A DNA stretch of 20,418 nt from CAZDAM01 sp964503595 (GTDB taxonomy: Bacteria > Muiribacteriota > UBA6191), in NCBI GenBank assembly GCA_964503595.1, contig CAZDAM010000062.1:1-20418 (forward strand), in the 5' to 3' direction. The notes under the pieces are model-generated. The model made no database searches. It was not told the DNA's origin and saw only the letters and a list, made by a program, of their open reading frames with translations. The position numbers and the translations under genes were made by a program. This document shows positions 9,815-16,949 of this stretch, piece after piece (within the stretch, counting starts at the first letter, position 1; every line of letters starts with the position of its first letter).

Positions 9815-10855
9815 ATGAAGCGCGTTGTCTTGTTTCTGGCTATATGCCTTGGAACCGTATTCGCAGAAGAGGAATATCTGCCCGAATCCGTTCTTCTGGA
9901 TCACCATTTTCTGATGTATCGGCGAGGAGACAACCGTCGCCTGCTCGAAGACACCCAGATGGCACCTTCCCGTCAGAATCTCAATGTCAGCTCCCGTCTG
10001 AACCCCATTCAGAATTTTCGTCGGGTTCTGGCCTCCCGGGACGAGGGTTTAAGAGCCATGATTCGATCCTATATCCGGGAAATCACTTCTTCCAGCTACT
10101 ATGTCGCCCCTGCTACCCGCTTCCCGGATGCCGATCCCGGTCGCAACCTTAGCCCGGTTCTTCATTTCATAGATGGAGACGGAGCTTATCACATCCTGAT
10201 CCGGGTCAACGAAAGCCGTTTTGATCTGGTCGTTCTAAGACCAGCCCATCTTGAAGATGGAACAGAAGGAGAAGATTACTACTCCTCCCACCGGGTTGAA
10301 CACTATCCACTGGAAAGATTTGTCGAGCTCGCACGTCTGAGCAAGAACCGGGTTCTTGCCATTGGTGTTTATGAAGATGGCAGCAACGATCCCCCCCACC
10401 TTTCCGGGCGTCAGATTCCGATTGAACCCGTAGATCTTCTCGCTTTGGAAGATGAAATAAGAGAATATATGGTGGCCCTGTCCCCTCAGACTCAGCCCCA
10501 ATCCATGGAGGCCCTGAGCCGTAATCGCATGCTCAACTTCCTGGAAGGGCTTGAGGAAACCAGACAATATGAGGCACGCCTGCTGGAAGAGCGGAAAAAC
10601 CTGATTCGCATGCGTCTTCCCTGGCTGGATCTTTCACCTGCTCACAATCTTGAACAACTCAGCGTGATTGTACAGGGAGCCATCATCGAAAAAATCTACG
10701 AGCCCTCTCCCCTGGCCTCCAACTGCCCCGGAGAAATCGTGGAAGGCAACCGCTGCCGTCCGACCACAGAATGGACAGACAAAACCTGGGAACTCTACCG
10801 CGAACTCTACCGCATTTCAGATCTGGCTGGAGCTATCTATGACGGGAAAATCTAA
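9815..10855 (+). CDS. Secreted protein of unknown function
   Basis: 346 aa. Residues 1-17 (MKRVVLFLAICLGTVFA) form a classic Sec signal peptide with likely cleavage after FA. The mature part is acidic and mixed alpha/beta, with a central beta-rich stretch (about 115-160) and a helical, charged segment near 240-270. Two cysteines close to the C-terminus (NCPGEIVEGNRC) could form a disulfide in the periplasm. I do not recognise a family. An ATG at 9797 would add six residues in front of the same signal peptide; 9815 is chosen because it starts the signal peptide cleanly and has GAGAAG upstream. The next gene starts 17 nt inside this one, so the two are translationally coupled and probably work together. 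Confidence 0.85.
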   Translation: MKRVVLFLAICLGTVFAEEEYLPESVLLDHHFLMYRRGDNRRLLEDTQMAPSRQNLNVSSRLNPIQNFRRVLASRDEGLRAMIRSYIREITSSSYYVAPATRFPDADPGRNLSPVLHFIDGDGAYHILIRVNESRFDLVVLRPAHLEDGTEGEDYYSSHRVEHYPLERFVELARLSKNRVLAIGVYEDGSNDPPHLSGRQIPIEPVDLLALEDEIREYMVALSPQTQPQSMEALSRNRMLNFLEGLEETRQYEARLLEERKNLIRMRLPWLDLSPAHNLEQLSVIVQGAIIEKIYEPSPLASNCPGEIVEGNRCRPTTEWTDKTWELYRELYRISDLAGAIYDGKI

Positions 10856-11519
10856 ACTGCTGCTTGCTCTTCTGTGGATCACTCCACTTGATGCCAGAAC
10901 CGAAATACAGAATAATCCAACCCGTGGTGTCAGTCTGATGCTAAGAAGCGGCCAGCTTCTAACGGGCGATATCATCGGACTTGAAGAGGGTGTCTTCCAT
11001 TTCAGGGATGCCGAGGAAATCCATCATCTCCCCATGGGATGGCTTTTACCGGAATCTGCCCGCTTTGTCCGGGACAATCAGGAAATGATTGTTCCTCCGG
11101 ATACTCTCCCTCAAGGTCCTTATACCTTCAATCCTTCTCCGGTTCAGAATTTTACTGAACTCAGACAGATCCAGATGGATACCAAGGAGATCTCCCTGGT
11201 TTTCGTCGACCCAAGCGGCAAACTGGTGGAAGGGTTGGGGAATGTACTTTCCCGAAGCGATGAACTTAAAAGTGCCCTGAGCTTTCTTCCAACCTACCAG
11301 GTTGGTACGAAAGCCGAACTGGATCAGGCTGAACTGATGTCCCGCCAATACAAATTCAAATTCCCGGGAATCCTGATTCTACGTCCAGGGAAACAAACCG
11401 AAGCTCTCTCCGATATGCGCGATCCTGCTGCAATTGCCCTGGCCATTGCTCCCCTCGCGGCCGAGAATGCAGCCAGCCAGGAAATCGAGAACGAGAAGCA
11501 AAAACTTGAAGAAAACTGA
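10839..11519 (+). CDS. Secreted protein with Sm-like barrel segment, unknown function
   Basis: 226 aa from the ATG at 10839. The frame is open upstream to 10668, but that start lies deep inside the previous gene, whereas 10839 begins a signal peptide (about 1-19, KLLLALLWITPLDA). Residues about 29-78 (GVSLMLRSGQLLTGDIIG, then FHFRDAEE and LPMGWL) look like a small Sm/SH3-type beta-barrel. Residues about 117-205 have a possible thioredoxin-like strand-helix order with FPGILILRPG, but no CXXC. The C-terminal tail is Glu/Lys-rich. Both domain suggestions are by eye and weak. It overlaps the upstream secreted gene by 17 nt; the YedF-like gene follows after 22 nt. Confidence 0.8.
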   Translation: MTGKSKLLLALLWITPLDARTEIQNNPTRGVSLMLRSGQLLTGDIIGLEEGVFHFRDAEEIHHLPMGWLLPESARFVRDNQEMIVPPDTLPQGPYTFNPSPVQNFTELRQIQMDTKEISLVFVDPSGKLVEGLGNVLSRSDELKSALSFLPTYQVGTKAELDQAELMSRQYKFKFPGILILRPGKQTEALSDMRDPAAIALAIAPLAAENAASQEIENEKQKLEEN

Positions 11520-11541
11520 TGCTCCGGCCTAGAATAATGAT

Positions 11542-11985
11542 ATGAGTGGTATGGGCGGACACAACACAGAAGACGAATCGGATTTAAGAATCAAAATGGC
11601 AGAACATAATTTCCGCATGCCTCCGGGAAATGATGAGAAACCCCGCCTGGATCCCATGTGCATCTGCCTTACCCAAGCCCGCTGGGGTGCTGGAGAATGC
11701 GGCCCGAAGCTTCTGGAAAACCTGCTCATAACGCTATCGCAGTCCAACGTAAAGCCACGCTGGATCCTGCTCATGGATTCTGCTGTCTTTCTGGCTACCG
11801 ACAATACCATTCTGGATTGTCAGGATGCCTGGAAGTTCTTGATTGACTCCGGCGTAGAAGTCCTGATCAGTGAAACTTCTGCCCGTCATTATGACCAATT
11901 GTCTTGCATCCGTTTTGGCACTGTGATAAAGTTTCACCACATCACAGACCTGCTCCTGAGGGCAGAGAAGTTTGTGAGTCTGTAA
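11542..11985 (+). CDS. YedF/DsrE-like protein lacking the TusA domain and CGTC motif
   Basis: 147 aa. From about residue 38 onward it follows the C-terminal DsrE-like domain of YedF (selenium metabolism protein) step by step: GPKLLENLLITL, KPRWILLMDSAVFLAT, then SGVEVLISETSARHY, FGTVIKFHHITDLLLRAEKF. In typical YedF the corresponding segment is GVEILSCGTC-x-x-Y. Here the two cysteines are replaced (ISETSA), and the N-terminal TusA domain with its CPxP motif is absent. Cysteines remain at 40, 42, 53, 93 and 122, so a sulfur-handling role is not excluded, but the family active site is lost. The first 35 residues are probably disordered; ATG at 11596 is an alternative start. The stop codon ends on the base before the tRNA gene. 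Confidence 0.8.
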   Translation: MSGMGGHNTEDESDLRIKMAEHNFRMPPGNDEKPRLDPMCICLTQARWGAGECGPKLLENLLITLSQSNVKPRWILLMDSAVFLATDNTILDCQDAWKFLIDSGVEVLISETSARHYDQLSCIRFGTVIKFHHITDLLLRAEKFVSL

Positions 11986-12059
11986 AGACTCTTAGCTCAG
12001 CTGGTTAGAGCGCTACGTTGACATCGTAGAGGTCAGCGGTTCGAGTCCGCTAGAGTCTA
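11986..12059 (+). tRNA. tRNA-Val (anticodon GAC)
   Basis: A complete cloverleaf: 7-bp acceptor AGACTCT/AGAGTCT (11986-11992 with 12052-12058), D stem GCTC/GAGC, anticodon stem CTACG/CGTAG with loop TTGACAT (anticodon GAC at 12020-12022), a 5-nt variable loop, and T arm AGCGG-TTCGAGT-CCGCT. The discriminator is A12059. CCA is not encoded (the next bases are CTT), so RNase Z and CCA-adding enzyme are needed. The acceptor begins with an A:U pair. The gene begins on the base after the YedF-like stop codon, and its last three bases are the stop codon (TAG) of the opposite-strand gene. Confidence 0.97.
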
Positions 12060-12377
12060 CTTTTCTTCAGATTCCGCCAGGGTATCTGCAATATCCTGGT
12101 GGATCTTTTTTATTTTATCGACTTCTTCTTCCTCTTCTTCTTTGCCTGGATTGGCCCGAAGAATATTCTCCACAGACTCAAACCATTGCCAGAATTCCTG
12201 AGCATCCGGATGATTCCGCATCCGCTTCAGCTCATACTCGGACATCGTATGAGTAACATGCTGAAAAAGATAGGCAGTCATTCTGCGAAGCAGTCTGAGC
12301 TCCTCTTCCAGTGTATAGCTCTCCCGAATTTTGCGGCGGACTTCCTCAACCCGCTGGGGTTCAAACCTTGATGACAT
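12057..12377 (-). CDS. Small acidic helical protein, unknown
   Basis: 106 aa, no recognised family. It is predicted nearly all helical, with heptad-like charged stretches (EEVRRKIRESYTLEEELRLL), a central part with aromatic residues (EFWQWFESVENIL) and a run of six Glu near residue 84. It has no signal peptide or membrane segment. It begins 9 nt after the NERD-protein stop codon, behind a good GGAG site, so it belongs to the cysS-DUF5522-NERD transcription unit. Its TAG stop lies in the 3' acceptor strand of tRNA-Val on the opposite strand. The clean Shine-Dalgarno site and operon context support a real gene. Confidence 0.78.
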   Translation of the reverse strand: MSSRFEPQRVEEVRRKIRESYTLEEELRLLRRMTAYLFQHVTHTMSEYELKRMRNHPDAQEFWQWFESVENILRANPGKEEEEEEVDKIKKIHQDIADTLAESEEK

Positions 12378-12386
12378 TAAGAACTC

Positions 12387-13022
12387 CTACCGGCCATAGG
12401 CCTGATCAATAAAATCCTTGACCTTGCGAAGCTGGCGCGTCGTCAGAGGAATATCTCTGGTCTGGTTCTTGATGAACTCTTCCACCTGATAAAGAGGCAA
12501 TACAGGATATCGCTCCGAATCATTCACCTTAAGTTTTACATCCTTATCTGCAAACACAACCAGAGGCTGTACCCGAACCCGATGTCCATTGGATGCCAGA
12601 AACTGCTCAAAAATACGGGAAGTCCGCTGAATCTGCTGGACTGGAGAGCGGATCTCCCGCTCGTAATGACGCCCACCACCGGAAGATTTAATCTGAAACC
12701 AGCCTTCCTTGCGAGCCACAATCGTACCCTTGATATTTTTTGTTTCTACAAGAATGATTCCCTGATGGGTCAGAAGGAGATGATCCACCTCATATCGCTG
12801 GTTTTCATGGCGGCCTTCCAGGTTATGGTATACCGCAAAAACATCTTCCAGATCGTCCAGAAACTCGGCAACCAGACGCTCTCCATACTCACCATGACGC
12901 TTGCGGCGCATACGATGACGCCACTCAACGAACCGATCCCGATACAGTAAATAAAGGATGACCAGAAACTGGATCACAAGAATCAGATCTTTCACCCCAA
13001 TCGGACTTTTCCCTTCGCCCAC
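12387..13022 (-). CDS. Membrane-anchored NERD domain protein
   Basis: 211 aa from the GTG at 13022. An N-terminal transmembrane helix (about 9-27) is followed by a basic stretch. The NERD domain (about 44-160) has GEYGERLVAEFL, YHNLEG, then EVDHLLLTHQGIILVETKN. The latter carries the D-x(n)-E-x-K arrangement (D80, E93, K95) of PD-(D/E)XK nuclease-like folds. NERD proteins are predicted nucleases or DNA-processing proteins; the activity is unproven. The frame is open to an ATG at 13064, but that start lacks a Shine-Dalgarno sequence and overlaps the DUF5522 gene by 35 nt. The GTG has GAGG at 5-nt spacing and starts 7 nt after the DUF5522 stop. Either start keeps the membrane helix. Confidence 0.88.
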   Translation of the reverse strand: MGEGKSPIGVKDLILVIQFLVILYLLYRDRFVEWRHRMRRKRHGEYGERLVAEFLDDLEDVFAVYHNLEGRHENQRYEVDHLLLTHQGIILVETKNIKGTIVARKEGWFQIKSSGGGRHYEREIRSPVQQIQRTSRIFEQFLASNGHRVRVQPLVVFADKDVKLKVNDSERYPVLPLYQVEEFIKNQTRDIPLTTRQLRKVKDFIDQAYGR

Positions 13023-13029
13023 CAATTCC

Positions 13030-13185
13030 TCAATTCTTTCTGTTGTCCTGCCCCGCCCTTTCATAAGGACAGTGGCGACAACCGTTTTTACAGCAATAGC
13101 CCCGGCGCTTCAGATATGTGGAAGTAAGTACAAAAAGTCCGTCTTCCATATAATAGTCTACGCCTTCGACCAGCTTCTGATTCAC
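13030..13185 (-). CDS. DUF5522 Cys-rich mini-protein
   Basis: 51 aa. The motif DYYMEDGLFVLTSTY, then KRRGYCC, NGCRHCPY matches the DUF5522 family, whose hallmark is a conserved CC-x(2)-GC-x-x-CPY cluster. The four cysteines and a histidine could bind zinc or an Fe-S cluster; the function is unknown. The chosen start is GTG at 13185, which overlaps the cysS stop in a GTGA arrangement and has GAGGAG upstream. A start at 13224 would overlap cysS by 43 nt and add residues without similarity. It is translationally coupled to cysS and followed by the NERD gene, an operon link that does not itself reveal a function. Confidence 0.88.
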   Translation of the reverse strand: MNQKLVEGVDYYMEDGLFVLTSTYLKRRGYCCKNGCRHCPYERAGQDNRKN

Positions 13186-14663
13186 CGAACCAGCTCCTCT
13201 AAAGCCTGATCCGAAAGTTCCCACGATGTGCCTTCAGCCGTATCCAACAGACGTAAACCCCTGACAGCAAGCTCATCCCGGATTTGATCTGCGCGTGCAA
13301 AATCCCTGGACTTGCGGGCCTGGTTGCGTTCTTTCACCAGTGTGTCCACCCAATCCGCTTTCAGGCCCTGGCGAGCAAACCAGCGGGCATGAATATCCCG
13401 AAAAAAGCTCTCCGGATCTTCCTGACAAATCTCCAGAAGATTCAGGAATTCCATGAGAGACTCCTTAAGAGCCAGAAGTCCCTGAATCCTTCGTCCCTGC
13501 TTCAGACCCTTTAAAGCTAGGACCTCGTTCATGGCCTGAAACCAGCCATGCACCGTGCTCATCGCTCTGGGAAGATTCAAATCATCGTCCATTGCCTCTA
13601 TGAATTCCTTCTCGAAACTCTCCGGATCATACTCCGGCAGAGGCACAGCCCGAAACTCCGGGAACGCCGTACTCAGTCTCTGCACCGAAGAAAGAGTCCG
13701 GTAGAAAGAATACAGCTTTTTCAGACCCTGCCGAAAGGCCGCATCCGAGAAATCAATATTGGATGCATAGTGGTACTGGTACAGATTCCAGCGAATCAGT
13801 TCCACGCCATATTCTCTGAGGGCATCTTCAATCGTGATGAAATTGCCCGTGGACTTTGACATCTTCTGCCGCTCAATAGTCAGAAGGCCACAGTGCACCC
13901 AGGTGCTGGCAAATCCACATCCATGCCTGGCTTCGGACTGGGCGATTTCATTTTCATGGTGAGGAAAGACCAGGTCCCGGCCACCACCATGAATATCAAA
14001 CCGCTCACCCAGAATGCAGTTGGACATCACGGAACATTCAATATGCCAGCCCGGCCTGCCCTTTCCAAAAGGTGAATCCCAGGCTGCACCTTCCACATCC
14101 TCAGATTTCCAGAGCGCGAAATCCAGAGGATCCTCCTTATCCGGATCGGCATCAATCCTTGCACCCGTACGCATGGCATCAGGATTCTGGCCGGAAAGCT
14201 TGCCATAATCTTCCTTGCAGCGAACCCTGAAATACACATCGCCAGATGAAGTGACATAGGCGTATTCCTTCTGAATCAGATTTTCGATGAATTCGATAAT
14301 ATCAGGAATATAATCGCTGACTTTGGGTTCATGATCCGCAGGCTGCACCCTTAGGGCATCCATGTCTCTGCGGGAAGCTGCAATCATGCGAGAAGACAAT
14401 TCCAGAGGAGAAAGCTCCAGCTCACGGGCACGGGCAATGATCTTATCATCCACATCAGTGAAATTGCGGACATAGGTAACCTCATACCCCCTGAATCTGA
14501 GCCAGCGGGCCAAGACATCATACAAAATGGCCTGCATGGCATGACCCAGATGACACTTGTCATACACGGTGACACCACAGGCATACATGGAAATTCTCCC
14601 ATCCACCAGAGGCTTGACTTCTTCTTTACGACCACTCAGGGTGTTGGTCAGTTTCATCGTCAT
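13182..14663 (-). CDS. cysS: Cysteinyl-tRNA synthetase
   Basis: 493 aa, a usual length for CysRS. It is a class I synthetase that charges tRNA-Cys in the cytosol. The HIGH-type motif reads HLGH (38-41), the KMSKS loop is intact at 267-271, and zinc-site residues are visible: C29 in YACGVT, C210 in GWHIECS, and the PHHENE segment at 234-239. The C-terminal helical and anticodon-binding domains follow. The ATG at 14663 has AGGA just upstream; the next ATG two codons in is also possible. The stop codon overlaps the DUF5522 start. A terminator of the 76-aa gene lies 35 nt upstream on the same strand. Confidence 0.98.
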   Translation of the reverse strand: MTMKLTNTLSGRKEEVKPLVDGRISMYACGVTVYDKCHLGHAMQAILYDVLARWLRFRGYEVTYVRNFTDVDDKIIARARELELSPLELSSRMIAASRRDMDALRVQPADHEPKVSDYIPDIIEFIENLIQKEYAYVTSSGDVYFRVRCKEDYGKLSGQNPDAMRTGARIDADPDKEDPLDFALWKSEDVEGAAWDSPFGKGRPGWHIECSVMSNCILGERFDIHGGGRDLVFPHHENEIAQSEARHGCGFASTWVHCGLLTIERQKMSKSTGNFITIEDALREYGVELIRWNLYQYHYASNIDFSDAAFRQGLKKLYSFYRTLSSVQRLSTAFPEFRAVPLPEYDPESFEKEFIEAMDDDLNLPRAMSTVHGWFQAMNEVLALKGLKQGRRIQGLLALKESLMEFLNLLEICQEDPESFFRDIHARWFARQGLKADWVDTLVKERNQARKSRDFARADQIRDELAVRGLRLLDTAEGTSWELSDQALEELVR

Positions 14664-14697
14664 TTTTCCTGTCTGCTATCCTGGATAAATCAAGCGT

Positions 14698-14724
14698 AAA
14701 AAAAGCCTGCACCGAGGTGCAAGC
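14698..14724 (-). terminator. Rho-independent terminator after the 76-aa gene
   Basis: On the minus strand GCTTGCACC pairs with GGTGCAGGC around a tiny loop (one G:T pair), followed by seven T residues (14704-14698). It starts 26 nt after the stop codon of the 76-aa gene and ends 34 nt before the cysS start codon. Confidence 0.88.
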
Positions 14725-14750
14725 CAGAAATGCGTTGTAAAAAAATAGGT

Positions 14751-14981
14751 TCAATACTCATGCAAATCTTCAAGCATCTTATAGCCGCGCTGGTGAATTT
14801 CGGAACGAACATCATACCAGGCAATCTGCTCACAATTAGCATCGGAAAATGCCTGGAATTTATCTCCCTTGGCAAACACCTCAAAACCAACATTGTATCC
14901 GCCCACTGCTTCAATTACCCAGCACTTGACGGTACAGACCTTACCTTCTTCATCACGAACCTGAAATCTTTTGACTGCCAT
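14751..14981 (-). CDS. Small protein of unknown function (76 aa)
   Basis: Starts MAVKRFQVRDEEGKVCTV and ends DLHEY. It is predicted to be a small beta-rich domain (about 3-45) followed by a helix, with three cysteines (17, 20 and 51) and no signal peptide. I do not recognise it. The frame is open far upstream to 15284, but only the ATG at 14981 has a good ribosome site (AAGGATC at 7 nt), and the upstream part has no protein-like character. A clear terminator of its own, and a 640-nt upstream region without other genes, suggest a separately regulated single-gene transcript. Confidence 0.78.
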   Translation of the reverse strand: MAVKRFQVRDEEGKVCTVKCWVIEAVGGYNVGFEVFAKGDKFQAFSDANCEQIAWYDVRSEIHQRGYKMLEDLHEY

Positions 14982-15623
14982 TTTTGATCCTTTTATGTCG
15001 CCCGTATTCCGAAACGCCGAAAATGCAAAAGCCGCGGCAGGAAACTGTTTTACGGAGTGCGAACCGGCGAAGTTTACAGGATCGCAAGGTAGTTTCCAAG
15101 GATCTTTTATTCCATACTTGCCAAATGCTGGCAAAGAGGAATCAGAGAGCCTGCTAATTTCTCCCATTCTCTGCAAATCGGAAGTATTTTTGGCCTTGAA
15201 TTCCGCTGAGCCTCCCTTCCCGCAAAACCAAGTACCAATCCCAGAGCATCCAGATCCTGACGGAGCAAAACCACGGATGCGCAACCTTCCAGATCTCCCG
15301 AAAAACTGGCGTACAATCAGAGGTTTGCAACTGCGATAGTCCCACTCTATAGGATTCTGAACACCACAACAATTCTCGCTGCAGTCGAAACCAGCGATGT
15401 CGCCAGAAGCCCGGAAAAAGCTTTCATGGGAGAAGCTAAAAGTTCTTCAGGTTCTTTTCTCGAGTCAGATTTCAGGTCGAACTGAAAAGCACGATACAGG
15501 ACATTTTGCACAAAGAGGAATCATTAGCGAATTTCTTTTCTTTCAAATACGTTTTAATGTCTACCGAACCTCGGAGCGGAACCGGGGTTTTCCTTACCTG
15601 CAACGAAAGTACAGACCCCTGAG
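14982..15623. other. 642-nt gap without a supportable gene
   Basis: All frames are short or lack ribosome sites, and I see no tRNA, tmRNA, RNase P or SRP RNA signature. It contains an inverted repeat TTGCCA-N5-TGGCAA at 15118-15134, about 140 nt upstream of the 76-aa gene, which could be an operator. A small hairpin CCCCT-N5-AGGGG at 15616-15630 overlaps the stop of the neighbouring secreted-protein gene. The promoter of the 76-aa gene must lie here; a weak -10 (TATAGA) near 15346-15351 on the minus strand is the best I see. Confidence 0.6.
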
Positions 15624-16901
15624 TTAGGGGTTAACCCGAACCGGAGGCTGTTTCAAAGCACATCCCGGATGACAGGAAGAGCAATATTCCGAAGAGCCAT
15701 GAGGTCTGATCCAGGCACAGGCCAAAAGACTGCAGGCCGGGTTTCTTTTCAGACCCAATCCCCCGACAGCCTGCTCTCCAAATGAACCCAGACCAGGCAT
15801 CATGAACCGAACGATACGACGTCCTTCCCAGGCAGGAAGAACTTCAAAGCGGGCCGTCCGGGAAGACACAGAATCAAGATGACACTCCCGGCTCAGTTCA
15901 AGCGTGATTCCGGCATCGTCTGGCAGGTTCCCGGCTGGATGGGGGGAGTTCTGGCTGATAAAAATAGACTGATAATTGTTTTCTTCACGAAAAGAAACAC
16001 CCACTTCTCCTTCCCTATCCTGCAATAGGAACCGGGGAGAAAGGCGACGAGTCCTCAAACTGACCCCGGCAAAGTGAAAGGCCCCCAGAAGATTCAACTG
16101 TTTTCGCATCTGGCGTAGAAAATCAGGGGTCACTTCAAAGCCGCTCTCTCCCTGGAATCCGAGAATCTGAACTCCCCAGAAGTGAGCTTTCAGACCCGCA
16201 TTACCCGAGTCTGTACGCTCTGGAAGTTCCTGAAAATCTGTCATTTCGAGGTGATAGGGAACCGACCATTCCTGCATCAGGCGGACAACCGCCTTTGCCG
16301 CTTTCAAATCCATCGGCAGTTCAAGCCTCACGACAACAAAATCAGGCACCCAGCTTTTTTGAGCCACAGTCCTTCGAAGCATGGATTCACTCAGACTCAC
16401 TCCAAGCTTCAGGCGCTCTTTCCTGAATTTCTGTTGAAGTTCAACCAAAGAAAAGCCCAGTGGCAGATCCCCGGACAGGTGCAGAATCACTCCATCAAAT
16501 CTTCCCGGCATACGGGATTGCCATAGAAGCAGAGCCTGAGCCAGAGGCAAGATATTTCCCACCTGTGCCAGAGCATGGGCAGCTTCAGCACTCAAACTGA
16601 TTTCCGCCCAGTTCGAAAAGGCCGCGCGGGCCATCCATAAATCGCTGTCTCCTCTGAGTCCTGCCAACTTCTGAATCCAACCGGATGTAGCATCAAAGTC
16701 AAGCTCCCCCTCTGCGGACACCAGATGGCGGATGGAAGCCTGAGATAAGCGCTGCACCAGACCGGAAGACGGCATTTCATCTTCCAGAACCAGCATGTCA
16801 CCGCGCATGGGATTCTGAAGAACAGGCAAAGCTGCCTGCGTGAAGGAATCAGGAAACAAAAAGGCCATCAGAATGGGCAAAAAAACAGAACGGGCCAGCA
16901 T
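15624..16901 (-). CDS. Secreted protein with C-terminal CXXCH motif, unknown function
   Basis: 425 aa from the ATG at 16901, which begins a signal peptide (about 1-22, RSVFLPILMAFLFPDSFTQA). The frame is open to a GTG at 16949, directly after the merR stop, but that would put 16 polar residues before the signal. The middle (about 125-240) has repeated strand-helix units such as FDGVILHLSGDLP and DFVVVRLELP, suggestive of a beta/alpha barrel, possibly distantly like DUF3142 or glycoside hydrolases. The second half is beta-rich. Near the end, C407-S-S-C-H411 followed by P-G-C is a CXXCH motif, which could bind heme c after export or a metal. No family is assigned. It lies downstream of merR and is probably cotranscribed. 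Confidence 0.82.
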   Translation of the reverse strand: MLARSVFLPILMAFLFPDSFTQAALPVLQNPMRGDMLVLEDEMPSSGLVQRLSQASIRHLVSAEGELDFDATSGWIQKLAGLRGDSDLWMARAAFSNWAEISLSAEAAHALAQVGNILPLAQALLLWQSRMPGRFDGVILHLSGDLPLGFSLVELQQKFRKERLKLGVSLSESMLRRTVAQKSWVPDFVVVRLELPMDLKAAKAVVRLMQEWSVPYHLEMTDFQELPERTDSGNAGLKAHFWGVQILGFQGESGFEVTPDFLRQMRKQLNLLGAFHFAGVSLRTRRLSPRFLLQDREGEVGVSFREENNYQSIFISQNSPHPAGNLPDDAGITLELSRECHLDSVSSRTARFEVLPAWEGRRIVRFMMPGLGSFGEQAVGGLGLKRNPACSLLACAWIRPHGSSEYCSSCHPGCALKQPPVRVNP

Positions 16902-16914
16902 TACCTGAAGGTAA
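16901..16914 (-). promoter_or_regulatory. Inverted repeat over the ribosome site of the secreted CXXCH protein
   Basis: TTACCT-GA-AGGTAA on the plus strand: perfect 6-bp arms touching the start codon at 16901. In the minus-strand transcript it can fold as TTACC-TTCA-GGTAA and would hide the only Shine-Dalgarno-like AGG. It could control translation, act as a protein site, or be chance. Confidence 0.35.
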
Positions 16915-16949
16915 CACCGGCCCCTTGTATGCGGCAAGCCGCTATGCAC

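Noticed and set aside
14751..15284. Long start for the 76-aa gene (177 aa)
   Set aside because: The extra 101 residues show no conserved character, and only the ATG at 14981 has a proper ribosome site.
15616..15630. CCCCT-N5-AGGGG hairpin as a terminator of the secreted CXXCH gene
   Set aside because: The stem is only 5 bp, the stop codon lies in its loop, and no T tract follows on either strand.
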